From positions 169,600,274 through 169,664,273 of the forward strand of contig NC_067282.1 of NCBI RefSeq assembly GCF_020740795.1: DNA of 64,000 nucleotides, in the 5' to 3' direction. A program made the translations under genes and the position numbers. The notes below the pieces were generated by a model. That model saw nothing but the letters and a program-made list of their open reading frames with translations. It searched no databases and was not told where the DNA came from. This stretch comes from Apus apus (lineage: Eukaryota; Chordata; Aves; Apodiformes; Apodidae). Below, piece by piece: positions 50,750 to 60,810 of this stretch. How positions within the stretch are numbered: the first letter of the stretch is position 1; each line of letters starts with the position of its first letter.

Positions 50750-52812
50750 AAAATTATAGTGTCTTAATATCAGTACTGATACAATTTCCTCCACAGAAAA
50801 TTAATCCCTTCTGTCTTTCCTAATGATCGTGCCCAGACGACACTTGCCTCTGTACTAGCTTATTTCCAAGTTTTATAAAGAAGAATCAACTTCCATTGCT
50901 GATGTTTTCATTGCTGGGCAGACGGCCGACCAAAATAAGGCTCTACTGGAGCTTGAGCTGAAACATGCTCTAATTCTGCTTTAATCTTTTCAAGCTTGAA
51001 AGTCTAGGCAAAAGCAGAGAAGAAGCAAGAGAAAACACAATGAACTAGATTGCAAAGGCCCTGGTGAAGGTCATGAGTATGACCTGAAAGTTGAGGATGC
51101 CTCTGGATAGATTGCCTGTTCAGTTTTAAGCACTATGTGACCTATGGTCCATTCGTACCAGTGTTTACGGAGGGAGAATTTCATTGCCAGGTAAAAGACC
51201 CAAGACGATGATAGACAGGCCCACTCTTCCACGTGCCTATTCATGACAATGTTCCAAGCCCAGTGTCCGATCCTGAAGATCATCCTAATAATGCATTATA
51301 ATTCTAGCTGACTGAAAATGTATTAATTCCTACATGCCAGCGTGGTGGTCATGGTACCAACAGATGAATGTCAAAGTACAGTATTGGTTATTCACCTGTG
51401 GCCTCATTCAAACTAAGAAGGAAGTGTCTGTGGCTTTTGAGGCAGACGTGATGCATGCAGAGTTCCAGTCCTCCTCAAGAAATCCTGTCTTCAATATGGG
51501 TCAAGAAGTCATTGTCGAGAATATTCAACCGCTATGGTTTCTTAATGAATTAGGGAAACTTCATGTAATTACACTTTAGAAGTTTATTGCTGAGGTCAGT
51601 GGTAGGACTGGGACAGCAATTAACTCTTGGGACAGCACCAGGGCGGGGGGGGGGGAGGGGGAAATAAAGCCTGTGAACAATTTCAGATTTTTTTTCCAAT
51701 TAATTATACTTGAAAAACAATGCAGAAGGTATTTTATGGAAGTTCAGACATCTTTGGTAGTTTTTAATTAAAATAAAAGCATAGCAGGTATGTATTAATG
51801 TAAGAATTTTATGTTTTAAACAGTGTTACTTGCCTCAAATACTAAAAATAGCATTAAATCTAGACAAAGCCATACATGAAAAGGAAAATTTCTTTTGCTC
51901 CTTCCCTCCTGCTTCCAACTCCCCTCCCCCTGACCCCCCAAGTTTGGAAAAGCAGTTTTTTTGTTTGGTTTGGGCTTGTTTTTTTGTTGGCTGTTTTTTC
52001 CCCCAAGAGTACATTGTTTTATAAAGAAAAGCTTGAGACTATCATGTATCATAAGAAATCTGCAATCCAGCCTTTGAGAGGAATTACCTGTTCCCATACC
52101 ACTTGCTAGAATACTTGACAATGTTAACATAGGAAAGAGTTGGTGAGAAAGGCTGCTCTTTTAAGACATGTTCTTAAAATGCTTTTTTCCCACTTTCCTT
52201 TCCTTCCACTGATCTTTTCTGCCAGCTCTACAGTTCCGAGCAGCCTAGCAGCATGCTAGAGGGATGGAAGATAGGTTATGACAATTCACAGCTGCAAAAA
52301 AAAAGGCTAAATAGTGTGAAGGCTTTAGGAATGTTGCAAAAAAGGAATTTGTGAAATATGAATTAACAAACTTCTAATGGGCATTTCAGCATTTCAGTGT
52401 CATACCAGAGGCAGGGAGACAAACTAAACAAGTGAAATCAAGCTTTTTTTAAGGTGTCTGCAGGAGGACATTACAGCCAAAAAATAATGTGACTGAGAAA
52501 GGTGGCTAACAACATAGATGGGGGAAATACTTCCTTAAAGTCTAACTTAATATTTTCTATGAAAATAGGTATGTCCCGGTGTACGGTTTCTAATACTAGA
52601 GAAGCAGAGAGAGGAGATGCTGTGATCTCTGCATTAAAGAAGGCAAAGATTCAGGATCTAATTCCTCATTCTTCTGCCTTATGTTGTTTAAATATCTAGC
52701 AGTAGGCTGTGTGGAACTTGGGATGAGGTGGACTCTTCACAGCTATTTGAACAGATGCTCATGGCACAGCACCTGCTTACCCAGGTCATGAAGCCTCCTT
52801 GAGATTGGAGCC

Positions 52813-53837
52813 TGTCCTGGTTTGTTTTGGTGGGATTTTTGGTAGCGGAGGAAGGGCCGCAGGAGGGGGTCTAGTAAGAAGCTGAGAAGCTCCCCCTACT
52901 CCAAACACAGCCAAGGAGCCATTAGAGGGACAATAGATGCACCTCAGTAATTAACATATGAAAGAACGGCTATAACACCTGAGCAGAGAGGCACCTGGGG
53001 GAGAAGGGCTGTGCAGGAGGAGGAGTGGTGCTGGGGAAGGAGAGCGGTGCTGGTGGTTGGCGAGGAAGAAGGGAAGAAGGAGCCCAAGCGAAAGTTTCCC
53101 TGCAACCCATGGCGAGATGGCAGCTGTCCCCCTGCACTCGTGGAGGAACGTGGTGGAACATTCCCTGAAGGCGCCAGGAGGGGTGAACTTGCCCAGTGGA
53201 CTTGGATTTTGTGGCCAGAGGATTTGCTGCCAGTGGACTCTGATTGTGCAGCTGTGGAAGACCCCGGTGCCAGGGGAGTTTGTTCCCGAAGCAGCCCGTG
53301 ACTCTGTGGGAAGCCCAGGCTGGAGCAGCTCCAGACCTCGTGGGAAGGACTCATGAAGGAGAGGTTCGTGGAGGACTCTCTCCCATGGGAGGGACCCCGT
53401 GGGGAAGCAGGGAAGGACTGTAAGGAATCCTTCTTCCTGAGGAGGATGGCGCGGCAAGAACCACCAGCCTGTGAACTGACTCTAAACCCCATCCCCTGTC
53501 CCCCTGTGCCGCTGGGGGGAAGGAGGGAGACAAACCGGGAACAAAGTGATTTGGGCCCGGGAAGAAGGGAGGGTTGGGGTAACATATGCCAGCCCTGCTC
53601 TGCGTGTTGTCTGTGTCCTGTGTGTGTTTGATTAGTGTGAAATTAAATTATTATTTTTTCCCCAAGTTGAGTCTGTTTTGCCCAGGACCTTAATCAGTGA
53701 AGAACCCTCCTTGTCCTTTGTCTCGACCCATGAGCTTTGTCCTCCTCATCCCACAATGTGTGTGTTGGGGGAGCGGAAGTTCAGTGAGCAGCCATGGGGC
53801 TGCTCCTTTTTTGTTTTGTTGGGCCCAAACCATGACA
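52813..53837 (+). mobile_element. Solo-LTR-like element of an avian endogenous retrovirus
   Basis: The element starts TGTCCTGGTTTG and ends CAAACCATGACA. These ends are inverted repeats at 11 of 12 positions and keep the TG...CA termini of retroviral LTRs. Its length is about 1025 bp, it is richer in G+C than its flanks, and an ATTAAA poly(A)-type signal lies at 53642-53647. No gag, pol or env reading frame is adjacent. A target-site duplication is not clear: GAGCC precedes the left end and recurs only 8 bp beyond the right end. It is therefore either a solo LTR with damaged flanks or a 5' LTR with a lost interior. The long frames inside are by-products of the base composition. Orientation is inferred from the poly(A) signal. 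Confidence 0.75.
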
Positions 53838-55473
53838 TTAATGGTGAGCCAGGCAGGAGAGAGACAAAGAACCAAGACAGAGCCACAAGAAAACGTCAGG
53901 CAAGCTGGATCCATGTCTAAACAGAGTAAGTGACCACAGGGATGGAAAGGTGAGATCCAGAAAGATGGGAAGACAGGGGGCCTGGACCAGGAGTAGGGCT
54001 GTGATCCCTCCTCAGGGAGGGTCCAAACATCCATTCACAGCTTTTGTTTTGGGGTCAGGACTGCTGCTGCATGAGCTAGTGGAGAAGTACAAGAAAGCTC
54101 AGTTAGAAGCAGACTGTGGTTATCAGACTGTATTTAACACCTGGCAAGGAGCTGGTGGGACTGCAGTTCAGGGGAGGCCAATCCTTCAAAACAGCCTCTC
54201 TGGGTTTCTCCCAGTTTGGCCTTTAACATCTGTCTTTTGGCTAAGTATAACTCAGCCTCCCATCTTCTCATTAACCTGCTCCTCCACTGGGCCTATTAAC
54301 CTGACAAATGAAAAATTTATGGAAAAACGTTTATAAACATGTTCTTGAATAGCTTTGTGCTGCATTTTGTGTATGAACTAGGTGTTGACATCTGGAGTCC
54401 CGGCTTGCTTTCTGCCTCCTGCTGCAGTTAGGATGCTGTTGGAGGCTGGGCATGGCAATGAGTGGGATACCATGAGAAGAGGGTCATGGAAAGGGATACG
54501 GTGTTATGTCTCCAGGGTGAAAGGGGCAGGGGTGAGAGGCAGAGACCTGTGCAGAGCTGATGTGGTGGGTATCTGAGGAAAACTGAGAAAGGACTGAGGC
54601 ATGGAGAGAAGAATTTCTGCTGTGGATGCATCAGGGGAGGCTAAAGCATAAACCAGGATCCAGGCAGCTTCTCACTAACAACTCAGCCTACAAGGTAAAG
54701 CTGATTCTGGCTCTTGCCCTGAGACCTTCAGCCATGATGGGTGAATTCCAGCCCCTGGAATGCTCCTGTTCACCCTCAGAGGCAGAGCTGGAGCCTTGGT
54801 TTTCCAGGTCAGATTTCTTGTATTTGTCATCTGTCTGCCATGTGGGCATTAGACAACCAGAAATTTGCATTTGTAACAGTTTTGCATCCTCATGCATTAC
54901 CATCTCAGCTGGGTTGCAAATTACTCTCTGAAGACAGCACAGTTTCCCTTTAGCAACCTGCATAATATTTCAGGCTGAAGGTGCAACACTGCTTTTACAT
55001 TAGCAGAACACGATCAGGAACATGGAAATCACCCGGATAAGTAAATGCATGACACCAGCTGTGGTCATTACACCCAGAATCAGCCTGGAATCAAGATAAT
55101 TTTTTTGGAAAATGGGCATTTGGAGGTGAGGAATGTGATAAATGTAGTTTTGATCTGATCTCTCAGACAGGATTGCACAGTGATGAGCAGATGGCTGGTG
55201 ACTCCAGTGGGCCACTGTGTGGGAAAGGGTATTTGAAGGGTGGAAACCATAGGTGATCAGGGCTTTGGGTCTGGTGTGGTCTCTGACCATTTGTGTACAC
55301 CAGTCAGCACCAGTGGTGCACCAGTCTTTTACCACAAAAGATATTTTAAAAAATTATAAAAATAATATTATCTGCCATAAATTGCCAATCCGATTAGTGT
55401 GTCACAATCTGGACAGAAGGCACAAACCCACAAGCTTCTCAAGCACTTTTGTGCAAAAAGAATTCAGGATTCC

Positions 55474-55480
55474 TGACTCA
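55474..55480 (+). promoter_or_regulatory. AP-1 site upstream of IL22
   Basis: TGACTCA is a perfect AP-1 consensus, about 210 bp before the IL22 TATA box. Mammalian IL22 is induced by T-cell activation, in which AP-1 takes part. Function here is inferred. Confidence 0.5.
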
Positions 55481-55589
55481 GTAAAAGCCCCTACTTTGCC
55501 CTGCATTAAAACTTTGGTTTATTTTATAAGAAACTAAAGATTACAATGGCTTCAAAGTTGTATTTGTGGGTTTTGAAGTGGTTAGGTAC

Positions 55590-55612
55590 TTCTCAGAAGA
55601 GGATACTGGAAA
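55590..55612 (+). promoter_or_regulatory. STAT (GAS) site with adjacent NFAT-type site
   Basis: TTCTCAGAA at 55590-55598 is a palindromic TTCN3GAA element, the binding pattern of STAT dimers. GGAAAGT, an NFAT-type core, follows at 55608. The pair lies about 100 bp before the TATA box. IL-22 transcription in mammals depends on STAT3 downstream of IL-23/IL-6 and on NFAT, which agrees with this layout; binding is inferred. Confidence 0.55.
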
Positions 55613-55687
55613 GTAATGCTGAGGTAATTTTTAATTCATCACCACTGGCTGGAAAAAAAAAAAGGCTGAGAGAGATGTTGGTGGCCC

Positions 55688-55695
55688 TATATAAG
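55688..55695 (+). promoter_or_regulatory. IL22: IL22 TATA box
   Basis: TATATAAG lies about 45 bp before the donor of the leader exon. A start roughly 25-30 bp downstream (near 55718) gives a leader exon of about 20 nt ending at 55739. A TATA box fits an inducible cytokine gene. Confidence 0.7.
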
Positions 55696-55717
55696 GTGCA
55701 CCTCACCTCCTGCAGAG

Positions 55718-55739
55718 CACACCAAGAATCACAGCAAAG
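55718..55739 (+). other. IL22: IL22 non-coding leader exon (start estimated)
   Basis: Sequence after the TATA box ends at a strong donor, AAAG/GTAAGG, at 55740. A polypyrimidine tract and CATCAG acceptor follow at 55816, so the first intron would be 77 bp (55740-55816). Human IL22 also has a non-coding first exon just before the coding exon. The left end is only a TATA-based estimate. Confidence 0.6.
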
Positions 55740-55863
55740 GTAAGGCTTGCAGCCTTTTTGCCTCTCTCCCTTTGCCTTGCCCACTCTCCCTGGTGCTAAC
55801 ACTACTCTCTCATCAGTGCTGAAGCTGCAATCTGCTGGGACAGACGACTTTGAATCGTGAGCC

Positions 55864-56067
55864 ATGGCGTCCCTGCAAACCTTGACCAAGAGCTTCTCAG
55901 GATGGGTTGTCTTCTGCTGCTGCTGCTGCCTCCCTCTTTTTCTCACCAGCCCTCTACCTCCACAAGGGGCAGGGGTGGCTTCTACCACCCATCATGCCTG
56001 CAGGCTCAAGAAGACCCTCTTCCAGCCACCCTACATCAGGAATCGCACCTACACTTTGGCTAAAATG
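55864..56067 (+). CDS. IL22: IL22 coding exon 1 (signal peptide, helix A start)
   Basis: The exon has 68 codons. The signal peptide contains a run of TGC codons at 55915-55929. The mature part has HACRLKK and QPPYIRNRTYTLAK, against human SHCRLDK and QQPYITNRTFMLAK. The acceptor of the preceding intron is at 55816, leaving 47 nt of 5' UTR in this exon. The donor is GTACAG. The following intron (56068-56853) contains no recognised element. Confidence 0.95.
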
Positions 56068-57975
56068 GTACAGTAACCCATGTGTCCATCATGGCAGGAT
56101 CTGAACACCTCCTCCTCTGCTACTGCCCTGGCTTCTCACCTTCAGCATTTCTCTCTTTCCCATGACCTTCTCCAGAAAAATGTGTATTTGCAGTAAGGCA
56201 GAGTCTGGGCACGTGGAGTGGGTCTGTTGCCCTCTGGTTGTGTACCTTGGGAAGCTGCTGCTTCTTCTCCTCTGGCTCCCCAAGAGAAAAGCAGCCCCTG
56301 GCACAGCACAGTTCTTTCTCTCTAGCAGCTTCTGCTGCTGGGACAATCACGAAACATGAGCTTAAATGTTTCTGTTTGCTCAGTTCACTTGGAGCTGGAC
56401 CTCTCTGAGACTCCAGCCATGGCCAGGCAGCTCCTCAGGCACCGTACCATGCTCTGCTTGGGCAGGTTTCTTGGCTGCTCTTGCCAGGGTGGGTCCCCCC
56501 TGGGGTACACCACTGACTGCTGCAGCATCATGTTGGCTGTGGGCCAACATGAGGTCAGCCACCTGCAACATCTGGTTAGTCATTATAACCACTACAACAT
56601 CTGACATTTAAGAGGGGGACAGGAATTCAGACTTCTGCTTATTTATTTTCCAGTGATGCTGACTTTGAATATCACCAAGTTAATGGGAGAAACAGACGCA
56701 ATGTCTAAGCTTATCTAGCCGTACCAGGCTGTGTATGGTGTCCATTCCCTTGTTTAACCTGCGCTATTATTGTTGATGAAAACCTTAGGGTTTATTATTA
56801 ATTTTTAGGTAAGGCTCCCACCCCTACCTGACATTTCCTTTTTTTCCTCTCAGGCCAGGGTCTTGGACCAGGACACAGACAACAGGCTCATCGGACAGCA
56901 GCTCTTTGTTAACATCAAGGTAGGCTTTACACCAGGAGGCTGCTCTCTGTGTTCTTCTGCAGCCCTCATCTATCTCTTGCCATGATTTAACATCACCTCT
57001 TACTTGCACATATAGGAAAACAACCGCTGCTACATGATGAAGAGGGTTGCGGAGATTGTAGTGAAGGATGTCCTCCTCACTGAGGCCAAGGAGAAGTACC
57101 CATTGGCTAAGGAGGTGACAGAGTTCTTGGCATTCCTGACCTCTGAGGAGCTGAGGAGATGTGTGAGTAGCATTGTGTTTCTTTCCTTTCTCTGAGCCAT
57201 GGCTCTTGTAGCTGCTCCTGAATCTCAGAGTGCTGTGAACAGCGGCAAAAGGCAGTGATGTGAAAGGAAACCTCAGATCAAAGATATCAGACTCAAAGTT
57301 TATAGAAAGGTGTGAAAAAGAAAAAAAAACCACCAAAAAAGCCATGTTGTTGTATACAGCTGCCAATGTTATGTCTGAATGTTTCTTTTGTTTTGTGTTT
57401 TTTTTAGGAATCCTCAGGACAGAAAGAGCACATTGAAAATAACCTTGAAGAAATGAAGACCAAAATGAAAGAGGTACATTTTTTCCTGACACTTTGAGAA
57501 AGCAGTTTCAGACTTCAGTAATTTCGTTGGATTAAGGCTGACCTAATCATGGAACAAACTCTGGAGATTATTTAGGATGTGAAGCCCGCAGGGGCATTAA
57601 GAGGGGATTAGTGCTATTTACACTTCCGGACCTCCTTCACTCATCCTGTTAACTCTCTGCATGTGTTGTTGTAATTTAAAATTGCCCTTCAGAAGTCAGG
57701 TTGCAGGTAATTGTATATGCTACTCCGGGTTTGAATGAGCCGGTTTATCACTTAGGGTGTGACTCTACTTGAGAGAATAAATTCTTAGTTCTGTTTCTGT
57801 GACAAGCCTAATTTCAATTTTTTGAGAAATATCCTGAAACTTGTATTCTGCTCTTTTTCAGTTGGGAGAGAACGGGAAGACTAAAGCCATTGGAGAACTG
57901 GATTTACTGTTTGAATACCTAGAAAATGCCTGTACAGATGCCCCAAAGAAGGGAGGGAACAAGAAGAGAAACTGA
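55864..57975 (+). CDS. IL22: Interleukin-22 precursor, five coding exons
   Basis: Coding exons: 55864-56067, 56854-56919, 57016-57162, 57408-57473, 57862-57975, all GT-AG and all in phase 0. They give 198 residues (human 179). IL-22 is a secreted helical cytokine of the IL-10 family that acts on epithelial cells through IL22RA1/IL10RB and STAT3. The start codon has a strong context (GCCATGG). Residues 1 to about 35 form a signal peptide with five Cys in its core. The mature part has Cys46, Cys95, Cys139 and Cys185, matching the four that form the two disulfides in human IL-22. The N-glycosylation site Asn60 (NRT) is conserved. The C-terminal helix keeps KAIGELDLLF exactly, and a basic tail of 13 residues follows Cys185, where the human protein ends almost at once. 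The overall exon pattern matches the mammalian gene. It lies 12.7 kb after MDM1 in the same direction, as expected from vertebrate synteny. Confidence 0.96.
56854..56919 (+). CDS. IL22: IL22 coding exon 2
   Basis: The exon has 22 codons and encodes DTDNRLIGQQLF; human has NNTDVRLIGEKLF. The acceptor CCTCTCAG follows a long pyrimidine tract, and the donor is GTAGGC. The next intron is only 96 bp. Confidence 0.95.
57016..57162 (+). CDS. IL22: IL22 coding exon 3
   Basis: The exon has 49 codons starting with ENNRCYMMK (human SERCYLMK) and ending with LRRC, the position of human Cys132. It encodes the central helices. The donor is GTGAGT. Confidence 0.95.
57408..57473 (+). CDS. IL22: IL22 coding exon 4
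   Basis: The exon has 22 codons rich in Glu and Lys, with EHIENNLEEMKTKMKE where human has LHIQRNVQKLKDTVKK. The acceptor is TTTTTTAG and the donor GTACAT. Confidence 0.93.
57862..57975 (+). CDS. IL22: IL22 coding exon 5 and stop
   Basis: The exon encodes LGENGKTKAIGELDLLFEYL and then ENAC, after which a basic tail (TDAPKKGGNKKRN) runs to the TGA at 57973-57975. Human IL-22 ends one residue after the equivalent Cys. Confidence 0.96.
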   Translation: MGENGKTKAIGELDLLFEYLENACTDAPKKGGNKKRN

Positions 57976-58523
57976 AAGAATTTCTGATCAGGCTTGAAAA
58001 GACATCTCTGAAAAACTCCTGCTGTTACTTAGATTGATTAACTATTCTATAACTACAACTCCCTCTCCCCTGTCCCCCATAAATGCAGTATATTTTTAAT
58101 TTGTGCCCAAAATAGCAAGCTATGAGGGCACAGACAGGTTTCTGTATTGTATATGCTAAGATTTGACACCTGTGAATCAACTTCAGTCAAGTTAGGCAGT
58201 GATACTTAGCCAGGATGTTTTGAGCCTTTTACTGGGAAAACTCTCTTGAATATGTTGCCCCCTTCTGACTTTTACCTGAAAAGTTGGTATGTCAGACAAA
58301 TTCAGAAATTATTTTTGTCATTCATATTTAATGGTAACTTATTTTAAGGTAATAATTATATGGTATTTTATTTATATATATTAATTGAAAAATATGCAGG
58401 GAAATGTATTTATGAAGCTGTACTCGAGGCTTTTAAATGAACTATGAATTTAAAACTGCAGTGTGATATTTATATGCAGATTTATTGTTTTATAAATGCT
58501 TACTTTTAATTTATTATAATAAA
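57976..58523 (+). promoter_or_regulatory. IL22: IL22 3' UTR with AU-rich element and poly(A) signal
   Basis: The UTR is about 550 bp. Between 58321 and 58517 there are about seven ATTTA pentamers, several inside TTATTTAT-type contexts, which is the pattern of cytokine mRNA decay elements. AATAAA at 58518-58523 is the likely poly(A) signal. The AU-rich element predicts a short-lived, inducible message. Confidence 0.8.
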
Positions 58524-60127
58524 TATCTTGGTTCTCAAATACTGCGTTACAGACCTTTTGCTTAAATTCAGGGGAGATGACACATATTGTGCCTGTGGGG
58601 CTGCTGGGCCAGCGGCTGCATTATTGTATCCAGAAAGGATGCAAGTTTGGTCCGGGAACATGCTCCTTCAACATAAGGCTGAAATTTCAACTTATGACAG
58701 GCCAGGGCTTAGCAGGGGACTTCTGCACTAGCCTTTCTTATTGGGGAGTGGTGGGAAAATAGCATCACTCCTGAGAATAGTGGGTTTGGTTCATTGATTC
58801 TTCCTCAGTACACCCATAGACAAGATCCCATCTTGAACAGCTGCTGGTGAAAAGTCTCAAACCACCCTCCCGGGGTTAGATGAGGCGGTGAGAAACAGGA
58901 GCTGCTATTGGAAACTCAGAGCACCGTGTTCTCACTGCCCCGTAGACATGCTGAGCACAGACAGTGCTCTGCAGCATCAGGGATTTGAGAGCACTTCAGA
59001 AGAGAAGTGCTTTGTGCCTACTCTCAGTACAAGCTCCCAGACAGAAAAAAAAACAAACCCAAAAAAGTCACTGAAGAGCAGTTTAATCCATCATTATCAC
59101 TGTCCTTCAGCAATGTCCCTGGGAAAAGACAAAGGAGTTGCTCTGGTGCAGCCAGGGACATTGGTGGCTGGACCAAGGTTTAAGAGGTGAAAAGCATCCA
59201 GACAGTGAGCAACCCAGAGGAACTATGTCATAGCAGATTGTCAGCAACTGGTGAAAACTTCTTAAGCAAGGCTTTACCATTTATTTATTAGGGCAACAGG
59301 CATCCTGTCCACATCTGACAAAAACAAAACACTGTAAGTGTCCTAAAATAAAGGACTTGGGGTAGCAGTGAAGATGATGGGGGTGAACTTCTGCAAACAC
59401 AGCATATCAGGGACATTCACATGCAAAAACACTTGCTAAAAAGATACCTAGAAGACACCCCATGCATAGATACTGTAATACGGGAAAACTGTTGCAAGGA
59501 AATCTACCTTGGTAGCTTAATCATTTAAATTCAAAGAGAAATCAAAGTTAGTCCAAAAATAGTCTCAACATGTCTTAAATCAGCTGTTGGAGTTAGATGT
59601 CACTGAAGTGGGATTAAACTATCCTCTGTTGCCCCTGAACCTAAGCAATTTTGAAATAAAAGTGTCCATCCATACCTTTTTTGAACAAGGTTTATGTGAA
59701 CTGAAATGGTAACACTTTCCTGTAGGAACTAGAGGGGCATACAATCCATCTGGGTGATGGATGCCTGTTACCTGTCAAACTAGATGCAATCAACACGGTT
59801 TACTTTGCTGCACACTCTCATTTGCATCTCTCAGCATATGAATTACCTGCCTGTTCAGTCAAGGCAGAAGTGTCTCAACAGCGACAGCCAACCAAGCTTT
59901 AGCACCACATCAGATTGTTGGGGTTTAACCTTTTGCTGTATTCAGAAGGGTATTTATTTATTTTCCTTCTTGTGGCGTAAGCAATCATGTTGCCAAGAGC
60001 TGTTGGCTGGTGTCCTTTCTCTTATCACTCAAAACTGTGACAGCTGACAGCAAAGGGAGTGAGGCTAAGCGCCAAATGGAAAATTCATCTCACTGACCTT
60101 GGACAGACACAGTCTGTCTCCAAGCTA

Positions 60128-60810
60128 CACTCCAACAGCTTGATGTCCTTTTTATATTGTGGTGCCCAAAACTGCGCGCAGTAATCAAGGTGAGGCCGCA
60201 CCAGTGCAGAGTGGGACAATCACCTCCCTTGACCAGCTGGCAACACTGTGCTTGATGCACCCCATGACACGGGTGGCCCTCCTGGCTGCCAGGGCACACT
60301 GCTGGCTCATAGTTTGCCATCAGCCAGGATCCCCAGGTCCTTCTCCACCACACTGCTCTCCAGCCACTCATTCCCTAGTATGTAATTAGAATCAGGGTTA
60401 CCATGTCCCAGGTGCAGAATCCAGCACTTGTCTTCATTAGACTTCGTGTGGTTGGTGACTGCCCAGCTCTCTAACTTGTTGAGGTCTCTCTGCAAGGCCT
60501 GCCTGCCCTTGAGGGAGTCGACAGCTCCTCCCAGTTTTGTATCATCAGCAAATTTGCTTAGAATTACTTCATGTCCTGCATCCAAGTCATTGATGAAGGT
60601 GATGAAGAGGACTGGGCCTAGGATGGAGCCCTGTGGGACCCCACTAGTGACTGGTCACCAGCCTGATCTTACCCCATTCATTGTAAGTCTTTGTGCTTGA
60701 CCTGTAAGCCAGTTGCTCACCCATCACATGGTACTGTTGTCCAGCTGTATGCTGGACATTCTGTCCAGGAGAATAGTGTGAGAGACAGTATCAAAAGCCT
60801 TCCTTGATTA
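60128..60810 (-). mobile_element. CR1 LINE with reverse-transcriptase remnant, minus strand
   Basis: Read on the minus strand, this copy still encodes part of the reverse-transcriptase domain and the region after it: SKFADDTKLGGAVDS, then RDLNKLESWA, and VVEKDLGILADGKL (60307-60585). It then continues into non-frame CR1 sequence with [14 protein letters not shown] remains. The FADD motif is intact, but frameshifts on both sides leave no complete protein. The 3' tail is absent. Confidence 0.92.

Larger units (their letters stand above)
44253..55473. other. Intergenic region between MDM1 and IL22
   Basis: No coding gene was found. The region holds a minus-strand CR1 fragment (45103-45500), a 19-bp tandem duplication (50712-50749), an LTR-like element (52813-53837) and a G-rich tract near 51640-51660. 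Around 50880-51580 there are partly open frames on both strands that I could not assign to any family. In mammals this interval carries enhancers for the cytokine genes; no specific equivalent can be named here. Confidence 0.65.

Noticed and set aside
52944-53585. 213-codon and 168-codon minus-strand frames
   Set aside because: They lie entirely inside the LTR-like element, have low-complexity Pro/Ser composition, and are not retroviral proteins.
56824-57492. 222-codon minus-strand frame across IL22 exons 2-4
   Set aside because: It is the antisense shadow of well-supported IL22 exons and introns and contains no recognisable motif.
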